A stretch of DNA of 64,000 nucleotides. Origin: Pseudomonas sp. B33.4. GTDB lineage: Bacteria; Pseudomonadota; Gammaproteobacteria; Pseudomonadales; Pseudomonadaceae. The translations under genes were made by a program, and so were the position numbers. A model generated the notes under the pieces. That model ran no database searches. It worked only from the letters and a program-made list of their open reading frames with translations, and was not told the origin of the DNA. This document shows positions 26,836-36,215 of this stretch, in pieces; the stretch's first letter is position 1, and every line of letters begins with the position of its first letter. The DNA is taken from NCBI RefSeq assembly GCF_034555375.1, contig NZ_CP140706.1, forward strand, positions 2,347,001-2,411,000. Reading direction: 5' to 3'.

Positions 26836-28185
26836 ATGCGTCACTGGATTTCCGCTCTAGCGGTCGGCGCCAGCCTCGGCACCGTACACGCCGCTGACCT
26901 TGATGTGAGCCAGGCCAAAGCCCTCGCACAAGAGGCTTACGTGTTCGCCTACGCCACCGTCGAACACGACAAAGTGCTCACCGCGATCAACGCCAGGCTG
27001 CCGTTCAATCGCCTCTACAGCGAACCGCGTCTGCTCGGCCCGCAAGACAACAAAGTGGTCTCGCCAAACAACGACACCTTCTACTCCCGCGCCTTGCTCG
27101 ACCTGCGCGCCGAACCGATGGTGCTGCAAGTGCCAGCGATCGAGGATCGCTACTACAGCTTCCAGTTGGTCGACCTGCGCACCGACAACCTCGACTACAT
27201 CGGCACTCGCGCCACCGGCAATCAGGCCGGGCGCTATCTGATCGTCGGGCCAGACTGGAAGGGTCCAGCGCCGACCGGTTTCAACGGCTTGATTCGTTCG
27301 CCAAGCCGCGTGGTGTTTTTGCTCGGTCGCACCGAAGTCAAAGGCGAGGCCGATCAAAAAGACGCCGCCAAAGTGTTGATGGGTTATGCCTTGCAACCGT
27401 TGTCCCGCGCCTCCAACAGCACTGCACCCGACGCGCCTGCGCCGTTGCATTTGCCGGCGTATCCGGACACCAAACACGGTGAAGCGCAGGCCCTGTTCAA
27501 CACCTTCAATGCCTTGGCGCCGTTGCATCAATGGACGGCCAGCGAGCAAACGAAACTCGCTCGATTTGCCGCGATTGGCGTGTTGCCCGGCGCCGCGTTC
27601 GCACCGGCCGACAACCTTCGCCAAGCCATCGCAGAAGGCGCCGAAGCCGGCCGCGAGCAGGTTCGCGCCGCCTCCAGCCAACTGTCGAAAGAACAGAACG
27701 GCTGGTTTCCATCACCGACCAACATCGGCAAATTCGCCGACGATGACCTGACCCGCGCTGCCGTCGCATGGCGCTACATCTACGCCAACGACGCGGTCGA
27801 AGCGGTTTACCCGATGGCCCTGCATGATGCCGAAGGCCAGTTGCTCGACGGTCGCCGGGCTTATCGCCTGCATTTCCCCGCCGGGCAGTTACCGCCGGTG
27901 AACGCGTTCTGGTCGCTGACGCTGTACGACGGCAAAACCCAGTTGCTCGCGAGCAATGCCATCGGGCGTTACGCCTTGGGTGATCGCAGCGCCGATTTGC
28001 ACTATGACGCCGACGGTGGCCTGACCTTGTTGCTGCAACCGGATGCACCGGCGCAGGGCGAGCAGGGCAACTGGCTGCCGACGCCACAAGGCCCGTTCAA
28101 CCTCCTGCTGCGTCTGTACCTGCCGCAAGCCGCTGCGCTGGATGGCAGTTATCAGTTGCCGACGATTGCGAGGGCCGAACCATGA
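26836..28185 (+). CDS. DUF1254/DUF1214 domain protein (exported)
   Basis: The 449-residue protein has a signal peptide (MRHWISALAVGASLGTVHAADL). The DUF1254 part (about residues 40-170) shows VVSPNNDTFYSRALLDL and VPAIEDRYYSFQLVDLRTDNLDYIGTRATG. The C-terminal DUF1214 part (about 330-445) shows YRLHFPAGQLPPVNAFWSLTLYD and LLLQPDAP. The function of the family is not settled. The start at 26836 (with GGAG before it) is preferred over 26812 because it gives the signal peptide directly. Its stop overlaps the next DUF1254 gene by 4 bases. Confidence 0.85.
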   Translation: MRHWISALAVGASLGTVHAADLDVSQAKALAQEAYVFAYATVEHDKVLTAINARLPFNRLYSEPRLLGPQDNKVVSPNNDTFYSRALLDLRAEPMVLQVPAIEDRYYSFQLVDLRTDNLDYIGTRATGNQAGRYLIVGPDWKGPAPTGFNGLIRSPSRVVFLLGRTEVKGEADQKDAAKVLMGYALQPLSRASNSTAPDAPAPLHLPAYPDTKHGEAQALFNTFNALAPLHQWTASEQTKLARFAAIGVLPGAAFAPADNLRQAIAEGAEAGREQVRAASSQLSKEQNGWFPSPTNIGKFADDDLTRAAVAWRYIYANDAVEAVYPMALHDAEGQLLDGRRAYRLHFPAGQLPPVNAFWSLTLYDGKTQLLASNAIGRYALGDRSADLHYDADGGLTLLLQPDAPAQGEQGNWLPTPQGPFNLLLRLYLPQAAALDGSYQLPTIARAEP

Positions 28186-29561
28186 GCCTGACGATCAATC
28201 GCCGCCAGATGCTGGGCGGCATGAGTGTACTCGGAGGAGGGCTGATGGTGCCGCGCTGGTTGCTGGCCGATGAAACGCAAGCGCTGGCGGAGGAGGCGTG
28301 GATCTATGCTTTTGCGCTGCTGATGCATTACCAGACGATGGAGAAACAACTGCTTGATCCGAGCGCGGCGGAGTACCTCGGCGGCTTCAATCGTTTCCGC
28401 CATTACAGCCAGCTCTACACCCCGGCCAATCGCGAAATCGTCACGCCGAACAACGACACGCCTTACTCCTGGGCCTGGCTCGATCTGCGCAGCGAGCCGC
28501 AAGTGTTGAGCGTGCCGGCGGTGGATGCGGACCGTTATTACGTTCATCAACTGGTCGATCAGTACACGCATAACTTTGCTTATGTTGGCGTGCTCAGCAC
28601 AGGTCGCGAGGCGGGGGATTATTTGATCACCGGGCCGAGCTGGCAGGGGCCGACGCCCAGCGGTATCAAAGCCGTGCTGCGCAGTGAAACCGAGATTGTC
28701 ATGGTGCTCGCGCGTACCGGGTTGAAGAACGCCGACGACATGCCGGCAGTGCGCGCGTTGCAGCAGCAATACCGTTTGCATGGGTTGCATGAGTACGCCG
28801 GCAGCCCGAGCCCGGTTGCGGCGCCGGCGATTGACTGGCCGGTGTGGGACAGCAAAACCGGGTTGGGGCCGGCGTTTATCGCGGTGCTTAATCAGATCCT
28901 CGCGCTATGCCCGACGCCACCGGCGGAGCAAGCATTGCGCGAACGCTTCGCACGGATCGGCATTGTGCCGGGGCAGGCGTTCGATTTCGCGGCGTTGCCT
29001 GTCGAGAAGCAGCAAGCGATTGCAGCGGGTATCAGACAGGCACAAGCGCAACTGCAAGAAACCGCCGCGAAAACACGCACCACGCTTGGCCTGTTTGGTA
29101 ACCGCGAGGCAATGCATGGCAATTATCTGAATCGTGCAGTGGGGGCGTATCTGGGGATCTACGGTAACAGTGTCGAGGAGGCGTTTTATGCCGGTAGCCG
29201 CCTGGATAATCAGGGGCAGCCGTTGCAGGGTGGGCGACGTTATCGCCTGCGTTTCGCGCCGGGGCAATTGCCGCCGGCCAGTGAGTTCTGGTCGCTGACG
29301 TTGTATGACTTGCCGGATCGGCAGCTGGTGGCGAATCTGCTTGATCGGTATTGCTTGAGCAGTCGGGATCAATTGCAGCGGGATGCTGATGGCGGGCTGA
29401 CGTTATGGATGCAGGCGAATTCGCCTGGGGCGGGGGAGGAGAGTAATTGGCTGCCGACGCCGCAGGCTGGGGCGTTTAATGTGATTTTGCGCTTGTATGG
29501 GCCGAAGCAAGAAGTGGTTGAGCAGAAGTGGCGGATGCCGGTGGTTGAGGTGATTGCTTAG
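28182..29561 (+). CDS. DUF1254/DUF1214 domain protein with Tat-like signal
   Basis: The 459-residue protein begins MSLTINRRQMLGGMSVLGGG; the NRRQML motif fits a twin-arginine signal, so export in folded state is likely. The DUF1254 part has EIVTPNNDTPYSWAWLDLR and YYVHQLVDQYTHNFAYVG. The DUF1214 part has YRLRFAPGQLPPASEFWSLTLYD and GGLTLWMQANSPGAGEESNWLPTP. It is a diverged paralogue of the upstream DUF1254 gene, with which it overlaps by ATGA. The two may form a heteromeric protein; activity is unknown. Confidence 0.84.
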   Translation: MSLTINRRQMLGGMSVLGGGLMVPRWLLADETQALAEEAWIYAFALLMHYQTMEKQLLDPSAAEYLGGFNRFRHYSQLYTPANREIVTPNNDTPYSWAWLDLRSEPQVLSVPAVDADRYYVHQLVDQYTHNFAYVGVLSTGREAGDYLITGPSWQGPTPSGIKAVLRSETEIVMVLARTGLKNADDMPAVRALQQQYRLHGLHEYAGSPSPVAAPAIDWPVWDSKTGLGPAFIAVLNQILALCPTPPAEQALRERFARIGIVPGQAFDFAALPVEKQQAIAAGIRQAQAQLQETAAKTRTTLGLFGNREAMHGNYLNRAVGAYLGIYGNSVEEAFYAGSRLDNQGQPLQGGRRYRLRFAPGQLPPASEFWSLTLYDLPDRQLVANLLDRYCLSSRDQLQRDADGGLTLWMQANSPGAGEESNWLPTPQAGAFNVILRLYGPKQEVVEQKWRMPVVEVIA

Positions 29562-29579
29562 TTTTTGTGGTGTCTGGGA

Positions 29580-29756
29580 GATTTACCCCCTCACCCCAGC
29601 CCTCTCCCCCAAGGGGGGCGAGGGGGAAAGGGAGCCGATCTTTGTGCTTTTCAACGTCTGAGTTCGACTCGGTATCGCAGGTCGGCGTGCCTCAAACATC
29701 CGCCTCAATCAGTCCCCTCTCCCTCCGGGAGAGGGCCAGGGTGAGGGGCTTTTGAT
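29580..29756. repeat. Palindromic CCCTC/GAGGG element pair (copy 2)
   Basis: Two GC-rich palindromes, at 29587-29627 and 29714-29750, enclose about 90 bases with a CTGAGTTCGACTCGG core and AGGTCGGCGTG. The enclosed stretch is recognisably the same as in the tandem repeats near 62189-62634. It lies between two converging genes and may serve as a two-way terminator. Confidence 0.8.
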
Positions 29757-29757
29757 C

Positions 29758-31731
29758 TCAAGGCGTGACGATGTTGAACTGCGGCCCAAACGTATCCAGG
29801 CTGCCCATCAGCTCGCCGAGCTTCTTGCCGTTGCCCTGCAACTTGATCAAGCCTTTCTGCATCGCCGTCGGGAAATCCAGTTGCTTGAGGCTGATTTTCT
29901 CCAGCGTGTCCTTGCTCAGGCTGACGCCGGCATCCGCCGCAGGATTGAGCCCGGCACGGTGGGTCAGCACGCCATTGCGCAAGGTCAGATTGAAGTCTTT
30001 CTGCAAGTCCTCAAACGTCCAGTTCAAGGTCAAGTCATGACCGACAGCCTTGTCGCTGTCCAGCCGCACCGCCAGGTAATCGAAGAACATTTCCGGACTC
30101 ATCGCCCGCACCATGTCCACCGACACCGAAGTGCCTGCGTGTGGCGGCACGCCGTTGCGCAGTTCCATCGCGCCGGTCAGGTACATGTTGCGCCAGGTCG
30201 CGTTCTCGCTCTGATAACCCAATTGCTCCAGCGTCTCGGCCTGTGCCTTGTGCGCCTCGGCGTTGTCCGGTTCGGCGAACAGCAGTTGATTGCCCAACTG
30301 CGCCGCCCAACGATAATCACCGCTGGCCATGGCCTTGCGCATTTTCTCCAGAACCGCCGCGCCGCCACCCATGGCTTCGACCGTGCGTTTGGCGGTGTCG
30401 ACCGGCGGCAGCGGATTGAGGTTGGCCGGGTTGCCGTCGTAGAAACCCATGTAGCGCTGATACACCGCGCGCGTATTGAAGCTCAGCGAACCGTAATAAC
30501 CGCGGGTGTACCACTTCTGGTCGAGCGAACCCGGCAGTTTGGTGATGGTGTCGGCGATTTCCTGCGGCGTCAGACCCTGATTGAGCAGGTGTAACGTGCG
30601 GTCGTTGAGGAACGCGTACATGTCGCGCTGATCGGCGAGGAACGTGCGGATCCGCTCGCCGCCCCAGGTCGGCCAGTTGTGCTGCGCGAACAACACATCA
30701 GCCTGGTCGCCGTAGCGCGCCAGACTGTCGTCGAGGTATTGCGACCAGGCCTTGGCATCACGCACTTGCGCGCCACGCGGAGTGAGCACGTTGTGCATTA
30801 TCTGCGTGGCGTTTTCGGCCATGCACAGAGCTTTCAGCTGCGGCAGATACATATTCATTTCTGCCGGCGCTTCAGTGCCAGGCGTCAATTGAAACTCGAA
30901 TTGAACGCCAGCGATGGTGCGGGTTTCCAGCTCCTTGGTGATCAGGTCGGTCGGCGGGATCAGCGTGACTGTGCCGCCAGTCGGCGAGCTCTTGCCCAGA
31001 CCGGCATCGACCTGGCCCTTTTCACCACGCGGCAACAGGCTGCCGAACTGGTACTGCGCGCGGCGGCTCATGGCGTTACCGGCCATCACGTTTTCGCTCA
31101 TCACGTGTTCCATGAACCCGGCTGGAGCGAACACCTTGACCTTGCCGGCCTTTACATCCGCCTCGTCGATCACCCCGCGCACGCCGCCGAAATGGTCGAC
31201 GTGGGTGTGGCTGTAAATCACCGCCACTACAGGTTTGTGCGGGCGGTTGGCGTAGTACAGGTCCAGCGCAGCCCTGGCGGTTTCGGCCATGGTCAGCGGG
31301 TCGATGATAATCAGCCCGTCGTCACCTTCGATGATGGTCATGTTGGCCAGATCGAGGCCGCGCACCTGATACAGCTTCGGGCTGACTTCGAACAGGCCGG
31401 CGTGGACATTGAGCTGGGCCAGGCGCCACAGGCTCGGGTTGACCGATTCCGGCGCCTGATCCTTGGCGAGGAAGTCGTAGGCCTGCACGTCCCAGATGAC
31501 TTTGCCCGCCGCATCCTTGATCTGACCCTTGAACGGCGCGATCAGGCCTTTGCTGATGGATTCGAAATCGGTGCGGTCGCTGAAGGGCAACTGTTGCAGA
31601 ACGCCGGCGTTGCTGGCGATGGTTTGCGCACTGGGTGCGACAGGCGCGTCAGCGGCGAGTACTGACTGGCTCAGGCACGCAGTGATCAGGCAGGCCAACA
31701 GGCCGCGGGGGCTCAAAGTGAAACGTTGCAT
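29758..31731 (-). CDS. Linear alkyl-/aryl-sulfatase (SdsA1-like, metallo-beta-lactamase fold)
   Basis: The 657-residue protein has a signal peptide (MQRFTLSPRGLLACLITACLSQSVLAAD). The Zn-binding HTHVDHFGG lies at about residue 170. PAEMNMYLPQLKALCMAENATQ and FAQHNWPTWGG provide later ligands. A helical dimerisation part (about 385-520) and a sterol-carrier-like C-terminal domain (about 530-655) complete the SdsA1 layout, and the length fits. It cleaves primary alkyl sulfates such as SDS in the periplasm to alcohol and sulfate. The ATG at 31731 gives the signal peptide; the open frame to 31824 is discarded. Confidence 0.9.
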   Translation of the reverse strand: MQRFTLSPRGLLACLITACLSQSVLAADAPVAPSAQTIASNAGVLQQLPFSDRTDFESISKGLIAPFKGQIKDAAGKVIWDVQAYDFLAKDQAPESVNPSLWRLAQLNVHAGLFEVSPKLYQVRGLDLANMTIIEGDDGLIIIDPLTMAETARAALDLYYANRPHKPVVAVIYSHTHVDHFGGVRGVIDEADVKAGKVKVFAPAGFMEHVMSENVMAGNAMSRRAQYQFGSLLPRGEKGQVDAGLGKSSPTGGTVTLIPPTDLITKELETRTIAGVQFEFQLTPGTEAPAEMNMYLPQLKALCMAENATQIMHNVLTPRGAQVRDAKAWSQYLDDSLARYGDQADVLFAQHNWPTWGGERIRTFLADQRDMYAFLNDRTLHLLNQGLTPQEIADTITKLPGSLDQKWYTRGYYGSLSFNTRAVYQRYMGFYDGNPANLNPLPPVDTAKRTVEAMGGGAAVLEKMRKAMASGDYRWAAQLGNQLLFAEPDNAEAHKAQAETLEQLGYQSENATWRNMYLTGAMELRNGVPPHAGTSVSVDMVRAMSPEMFFDYLAVRLDSDKAVGHDLTLNWTFEDLQKDFNLTLRNGVLTHRAGLNPAADAGVSLSKDTLEKISLKQLDFPTAMQKGLIKLQGNGKKLGELMGSLDTFGPQFNIVTP

Positions 31732-31869
31732 GGCGTCTCCGGTTTTTATCGTTATGGGTGGACCCGTCTCGGAGGGTAGGGCGCGGCTGTGTCGCGGCGA
31801 TGATCGCAAACGGACAAAAACCATTCAGGGCCGCTATCCTTGGCCCAGGCTCATTGATCGGGTTTTGCC

Positions 31870-32523
31870 ATGCTTGAGGTTCGCAACGTCTTCAAAAGCT
31901 ACGTCACACCGCAGGGTTCATTGCCGGTGCTGCAAGGCATCGACCTGACGCTCGAATCCGGCGGCAGCCTGGCGCTGATGGGCGAATCCGGCAGTGGCAA
32001 AAGCACGTTGCTGCACCTGGTGGCCGGCCTCGACAAAGTCGACAGCGGCAGCATCCGCAGCGGCGGGCATCGATTGGAAGCGATGAACGAGGCGCAACTG
32101 GCCAACTGGCGGCGGACGGAAATCGGTCTGGTGTTCCAGCAGTTCAACCTGATCGGCAGTCTGCGCGTCGAGGATAATCTGGCCTTTCAGGCGCGCCTGG
32201 CCGGGCGCCATGAACCGCGTTGGCAGGCGCACCTGATGCAACGCCTGGGCCTGGGCGATTTGCTCAAGCGCTATCCCGAGCAACTTTCCGGTGGTCAGCA
32301 ACAGCGGGTCGCATTGGGCCGGGCGCTGGCATCGCAGCCGAAATTACTGCTGGCCGATGAGCCCACCGGCAGCCTCGATGAGGCAACCAGTGATGAAGTG
32401 CTGCGTTTGTTGCTGGAATTGCTCGACGACACGCCGACCACGTTGTTGATGGTCACTCACAGTCAGCGGGTTGCGGCGCGATTGGCCCAGCGGGTGGTCT
32501 TGTCCAGCGGACGGCTGACGTGA
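31870..32523 (+). CDS. ABC transporter ATP-binding protein (MacB/LolD-like, AttE-type)
   Basis: The 217-residue ATPase has Walker A GESGSGKST (about residues 38-46), Q-loop FQQFNLIGSLRVEDN, signature LSGGQQQRVALGRAL, Walker B LLLADEPTGSLD, and H-loop VTHSQR. The FNLIGSL and PTGSLDEATS forms are those of the LolD/MacB group that works with FtsX-type permeases in extrusion or lipid/lipoprotein release. It overlaps the permease gene by 4 bases. Confidence 0.92.
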   Translation: MLEVRNVFKSYVTPQGSLPVLQGIDLTLESGGSLALMGESGSGKSTLLHLVAGLDKVDSGSIRSGGHRLEAMNEAQLANWRRTEIGLVFQQFNLIGSLRVEDNLAFQARLAGRHEPRWQAHLMQRLGLGDLLKRYPEQLSGGQQQRVALGRALASQPKLLLADEPTGSLDEATSDEVLRLLLELLDDTPTTLLMVTHSQRVAARLAQRVVLSSGRLT

Positions 32524-34991
32524 TCGTCTTTGCGCAAACGCTACGTGCGCTGCTCAGCCATTGGCGGCGCCATCCGGTGCAGTTTTTCAGCGTGCTGACC
32601 GGGTTGTGGCTGGCGACCAGTCTGCTCACCGGCGTCGAAGCACTGAACAGTCAGGCGCGTGACAGCTACGCACGGGCCAGCCAGTTGATCGGCGGCGAAC
32701 CGCAGGCCAGTCTCAGTACGCCGAGTGGCGCGACGTTCGCGCAACAATGGTTCGTTGATCTGCGCCGACAGGGCTGGCCGGTGTCGCCGCTGTTGCAGGG
32801 GCGGTTGCTGCTCAAGGGTTTTGAAAATCAGCGGTTGCAACTCTTGGGCATTGAGCCGGTGTCGCTCCCCGCCGATTCGGCGGTGGCCGGGCAGGCGCTG
32901 CCCATCGAACGGATCGTCGAGTTTTTCACGCCGCCGGGCAGCACGTGGATTTCACCGGAAACGCTGCAAGCGCTGGATCTGCGTGAAGGCGACACGCCGC
33001 AAACGGCTAATGGTCTGCGATTGCCGCCGTTGCTCGCGCAAAAGGACATGGCGCCCGGCCTAATGCTGGTGGACATCGGCGTCGCGCAAACCCTGCTGGA
33101 ACAACCCGGACAATTGTCGCGGCTATTGCTGCCCAAGGATTTTCACGCCGAACTGCCCGCCGTGTTCAAGGGACAGTTGCAGCTCAAAAGCAGCGGCGAG
33201 GAAAACAATCTGGCGCGACTCACCGAGAGTTTTCACCTCAATCTCGATGCCTTGGGTTTTTTGTCATTCGTGGTTGGCTTGTTCATCGTCCACGCCGCTA
33301 TCGGGCTGGCGCTTGAGCAACGGCGCGGTCTGCTGCGTACGCTGCGCGCCTGCGGGGTCAGCGCGCAAATGTTGATTTTCTGCTTGATCGTTGAGCTGGG
33401 TGTGCTGGCACTGATCGGTGGACTGTTCGGTGTGATCAGCGGCTATTGGTTGGCGAGTGTGTTGCTGCCGGATGTCGCCGCCAGCCTGCGCGGATTGTAT
33501 GGCGCAGAAGTGGCGGGGCAGTTGCGCCTGAGCACCTGGTGGTGGTTCAGCGGCATCGGCTTGAGCCTGCTTGGCGCCTTGCTGGCCGGGGCCAATAGTC
33601 TGTTGCGTGCCGCACGCTTGCCGTTGTTGGCGGTGGCCGATCCGCAGGCCTGGCATCAGCAATATGCGCGCTGGTTGCGCCGTCAGGGCTGGCTGGCAGC
33701 CTCGTTGGGTTTGATTGCCTTGGTGGCATTGATCTGGGGCGACAGTCTGGCCAGCGGTTTTGTCCTGATGGCCGGATTGCTGATCGGCGCCGCATTGGCG
33801 CTGCCGGTGTTGCTCAGCGCGCTGTTGAATCAGTTGCTCGGACGCAGTCGCTCGGTACTCGGCCAGTGGTTTCTCGCCGACTGCCGCCAGCAACTGCCGG
33901 CACTGAGTCTGGCGTTGATGGCGTTGCTTTTGGCGCTCGCTGCCAATATTGGTGCGGGCAGCATGACCGCCGGTTTTCGCCAAACCTTCAACGACTGGCT
34001 TGAACAACGCCTGAGCGCCGAGTTGTATATCAACCCGAGCAATCCGGCACAGTCGCGCGAAATTTACAGCTGGCTCAAGCAGCAGCCGAACGTCGCGGCA
34101 GTGCTGCCCAACTGGCAAGTCGCGGTGACGTTGCAGGGCTGGCCGGCGGAGGTGTTCGGCATTATCGATCACGCGCATTATCGCCAGCATTGGCCGTTGC
34201 TCGATGTCAGTGGCAGCGACCCGTGGGCGCATCTGGCCACCGACGATGCGGTGATGCTCAGCGAACAACTGGCGCGTCGGTTGAAGGTACGGGCGGGTGA
34301 TCGACTGACGATTCCTGCGCCGAATGGTGCGTGGTCGCCACGCATCGTCGGCATCTACGCCGACTACGGCAATCCCAAGGGGCACTTGCTGGTCAACATC
34401 AATCACTTGCTGCGCGGCTGGCCGCAACTGACGCCGAACCGTTTCAATCTGCGCATCGAGCCGCAGAACATTCCGGGATTTTTAGCTGCATTGCAGACGC
34501 GTTTTCAACTCGATGACAGCCGCATCGTTGATCAGGCACGGCTCAAGGGCTGGTCGGTGCAAGTCTTCGAACGCACCTTTGCGGCCACGGCGGCGTTGAA
34601 CAGTCTGACCCTGGCGGTGGCGGGCGTGGCGCTGTTCATCAGTCTGCTGACGCAAAGTCAAAGTCGCCTCGGTCAACTCGCACCGCTGTGGGCGCTGGGC
34701 GTAACGCGGCGGCAATTGATGCTGCTCAATCTCGCTCAGACCTGGCTGCTGGCGGTGCTGACGCTGGTGTTGGCGTTGCCACTGGGGATCGCGCTGGCGT
34801 GGTGTCTGGACGCGGTGATCAATGTGCAGGCGTTTGGCTGGCGGCTGCCGTTGCGGGTGTTCCCGTGGCAATTGCTGCAGTTGATGGGGTTGGCGTTGTT
34901 GGCGACGTTACTGGCTTCGGCATGGCCGCTGTATTCGCTGTACCGCACGCAACCGGCGGACCTGCTGAGGACGTTTGCCCATGAGGATTAA
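32520..34991 (+). CDS. ABC transporter permease, double FtsX type (AttF/AttG-like)
   Basis: The 823-residue protein has one N-terminal helix, a periplasmic domain (about 45-235), three helices with the FtsX core (about 240-365), further helices (about 390-470), a second periplasmic domain (about 490-690) and three C-terminal helices (about 695-810). It is therefore a fused two-module permease. Start is GTG at 32520 overlapping the ATPase stop. The set ATPase, permease and lipocalin-like lipoprotein matches what SEED calls AttEFGH; its cargo is not known. Its 3' end overlaps the lipoprotein gene by 11 bases. Confidence 0.86.
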   Translation: MIVFAQTLRALLSHWRRHPVQFFSVLTGLWLATSLLTGVEALNSQARDSYARASQLIGGEPQASLSTPSGATFAQQWFVDLRRQGWPVSPLLQGRLLLKGFENQRLQLLGIEPVSLPADSAVAGQALPIERIVEFFTPPGSTWISPETLQALDLREGDTPQTANGLRLPPLLAQKDMAPGLMLVDIGVAQTLLEQPGQLSRLLLPKDFHAELPAVFKGQLQLKSSGEENNLARLTESFHLNLDALGFLSFVVGLFIVHAAIGLALEQRRGLLRTLRACGVSAQMLIFCLIVELGVLALIGGLFGVISGYWLASVLLPDVAASLRGLYGAEVAGQLRLSTWWWFSGIGLSLLGALLAGANSLLRAARLPLLAVADPQAWHQQYARWLRRQGWLAASLGLIALVALIWGDSLASGFVLMAGLLIGAALALPVLLSALLNQLLGRSRSVLGQWFLADCRQQLPALSLALMALLLALAANIGAGSMTAGFRQTFNDWLEQRLSAELYINPSNPAQSREIYSWLKQQPNVAAVLPNWQVAVTLQGWPAEVFGIIDHAHYRQHWPLLDVSGSDPWAHLATDDAVMLSEQLARRLKVRAGDRLTIPAPNGAWSPRIVGIYADYGNPKGHLLVNINHLLRGWPQLTPNRFNLRIEPQNIPGFLAALQTRFQLDDSRIVDQARLKGWSVQVFERTFAATAALNSLTLAVAGVALFISLLTQSQSRLGQLAPLWALGVTRRQLMLLNLAQTWLLAVLTLVLALPLGIALAWCLDAVINVQAFGWRLPLRVFPWQLLQLMGLALLATLLASAWPLYSLYRTQPADLLRTFAHED

Positions 34992-36048
34992 CCTCGTTGT
35001 GCTGATGGTTTTGTTGTTGCTCGGTGGATGCGATCAATCGGCGCCGGCGCAAAAGGGGTTTGCCGGGATGGGTAATCGGGCGTTGGCGTTCACGCCGGTG
35101 GTGCCGGGGCGGGTGTTCAGTTTTCCCGCAGATCACGGGGCGCATGACGGCTTTCGCATTGAGTGGTGGTACCTCACCGCCAATCTCAAGGATCAGCAGG
35201 GCAATCAGTTTGGCGTGCAATGGACGCTGTTTCGCAACGCGCTGAAACCGCTGGCGGAGCAAGCCGGGTGGGGTAATCAGACGGTCTGGCTGGGGCACGC
35301 GGCGGTGACTTCCAGCACGGTGCATCACGCGGCTGAACGCTATGCGCGGGGCGGAGTGGGGCAGGCGGGTGTGCAACTGGCGCCGTTCGATGCGTGGATC
35401 GATGATTGGCGGTTTGCCAGTCAGGCGCAGGATCCCATGAGTGACCTGCAACTCAGCGCGCGCGACAAGGATTTCGCCTATCAACTGCAGCTGACTTCCA
35501 GCCGTCCGCTGGTGCTGCAGGGCGACAAGGGTTTCAGCCAGAAATCCGAAGAAGGTCAGGCGTCGTATTACTACAGTCAGCCGTTTTTTCAGGCCAGCGG
35601 AACGTTGCAGATTGACGGCCAGAGCTACACCGTCAGCGGCCCGGCATGGCTCGATCGCGAATGGAGCAGCCAGCCGCTGACCGCCAATCAAACCGGTTGG
35701 GACTGGTTTTCCCTGCACCTGGACAGCGGCGAACACGTGATGCTGTACCGCATGCGTCAGAAGGACGGCGCGCCGTATCTCACCGGCACGTGGATCGCCG
35801 CCGATGGTCAGACGCAAACCCTGCGCAGTTCGCAGATCCGGCTCACCCCGCAAGACGCCGCCAACGTCGCCGGCCGGGCGATGCCGGTGAAATGGTCGAT
35901 CAGCATTCCCGACAAACACCTCGACATCACCCTCGACGCGCTCAACCCCAATGCCTGGATGAACCTGCGCATCCCGTATTGGGAGGGCCCGGTGCACATC
36001 AGCGGCAGCCATCCCGGCCAGGGCTATCTGGAAATGACCGGATACTGA
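34981..36048 (+). CDS. Lipocalin-like lipoprotein (CrtC/AttH family)
   Basis: The 355-residue protein starts MRINLVVLMVLLLLGGCDQ, a lipoprotein signal with lipobox LGGC. The N-terminal lipocalin-like domain has FPADHGAHDGFRIEWWYLTANL and WLGHAAVTSS. The second domain has GPAWLDREWSSQPLTANQTGWDWFSLHLDSGEHVMLYRMR, the CrtC/AttH signature (REWSS, WDWF). Relatives bind hydrophobic molecules. Overlap with the permease indicates that it is the extracytoplasmic partner of the ABC system. Carotenoid hydratase activity is not implied since no carotenoid genes are near. Confidence 0.87.
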   Translation: MRINLVVLMVLLLLGGCDQSAPAQKGFAGMGNRALAFTPVVPGRVFSFPADHGAHDGFRIEWWYLTANLKDQQGNQFGVQWTLFRNALKPLAEQAGWGNQTVWLGHAAVTSSTVHHAAERYARGGVGQAGVQLAPFDAWIDDWRFASQAQDPMSDLQLSARDKDFAYQLQLTSSRPLVLQGDKGFSQKSEEGQASYYYSQPFFQASGTLQIDGQSYTVSGPAWLDREWSSQPLTANQTGWDWFSLHLDSGEHVMLYRMRQKDGAPYLTGTWIAADGQTQTLRSSQIRLTPQDAANVAGRAMPVKWSISIPDKHLDITLDALNPNAWMNLRIPYWEGPVHISGSHPGQGYLEMTGY

Positions 36049-36063
36049 AAAGTATCCACAAAT

Positions 36064-36151
36064 CCCTGTAGGAGCTGCCGAAGGCTGCGATCTTTTGATT
36101 TTGCTTTTAAAAAACAAGATCCAAAGATCGCAGCCTTCGGCAGCTCCTACA
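36064..36151. repeat. REP pair (BIME)
   Basis: Facing copies of the CTGTAGGAGCTGCCGAAGG unit around a TTTTAAAAAAC loop, just past the stop of the lipocalin-like gene. Confidence 0.9.
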
Positions 36152-36215
36152 AAGGATCGGTTTGAACTCGGCTTACGGTGTTGTCCTCTACAGAGAAACC
36201 TGCCGAGGATTAGCC

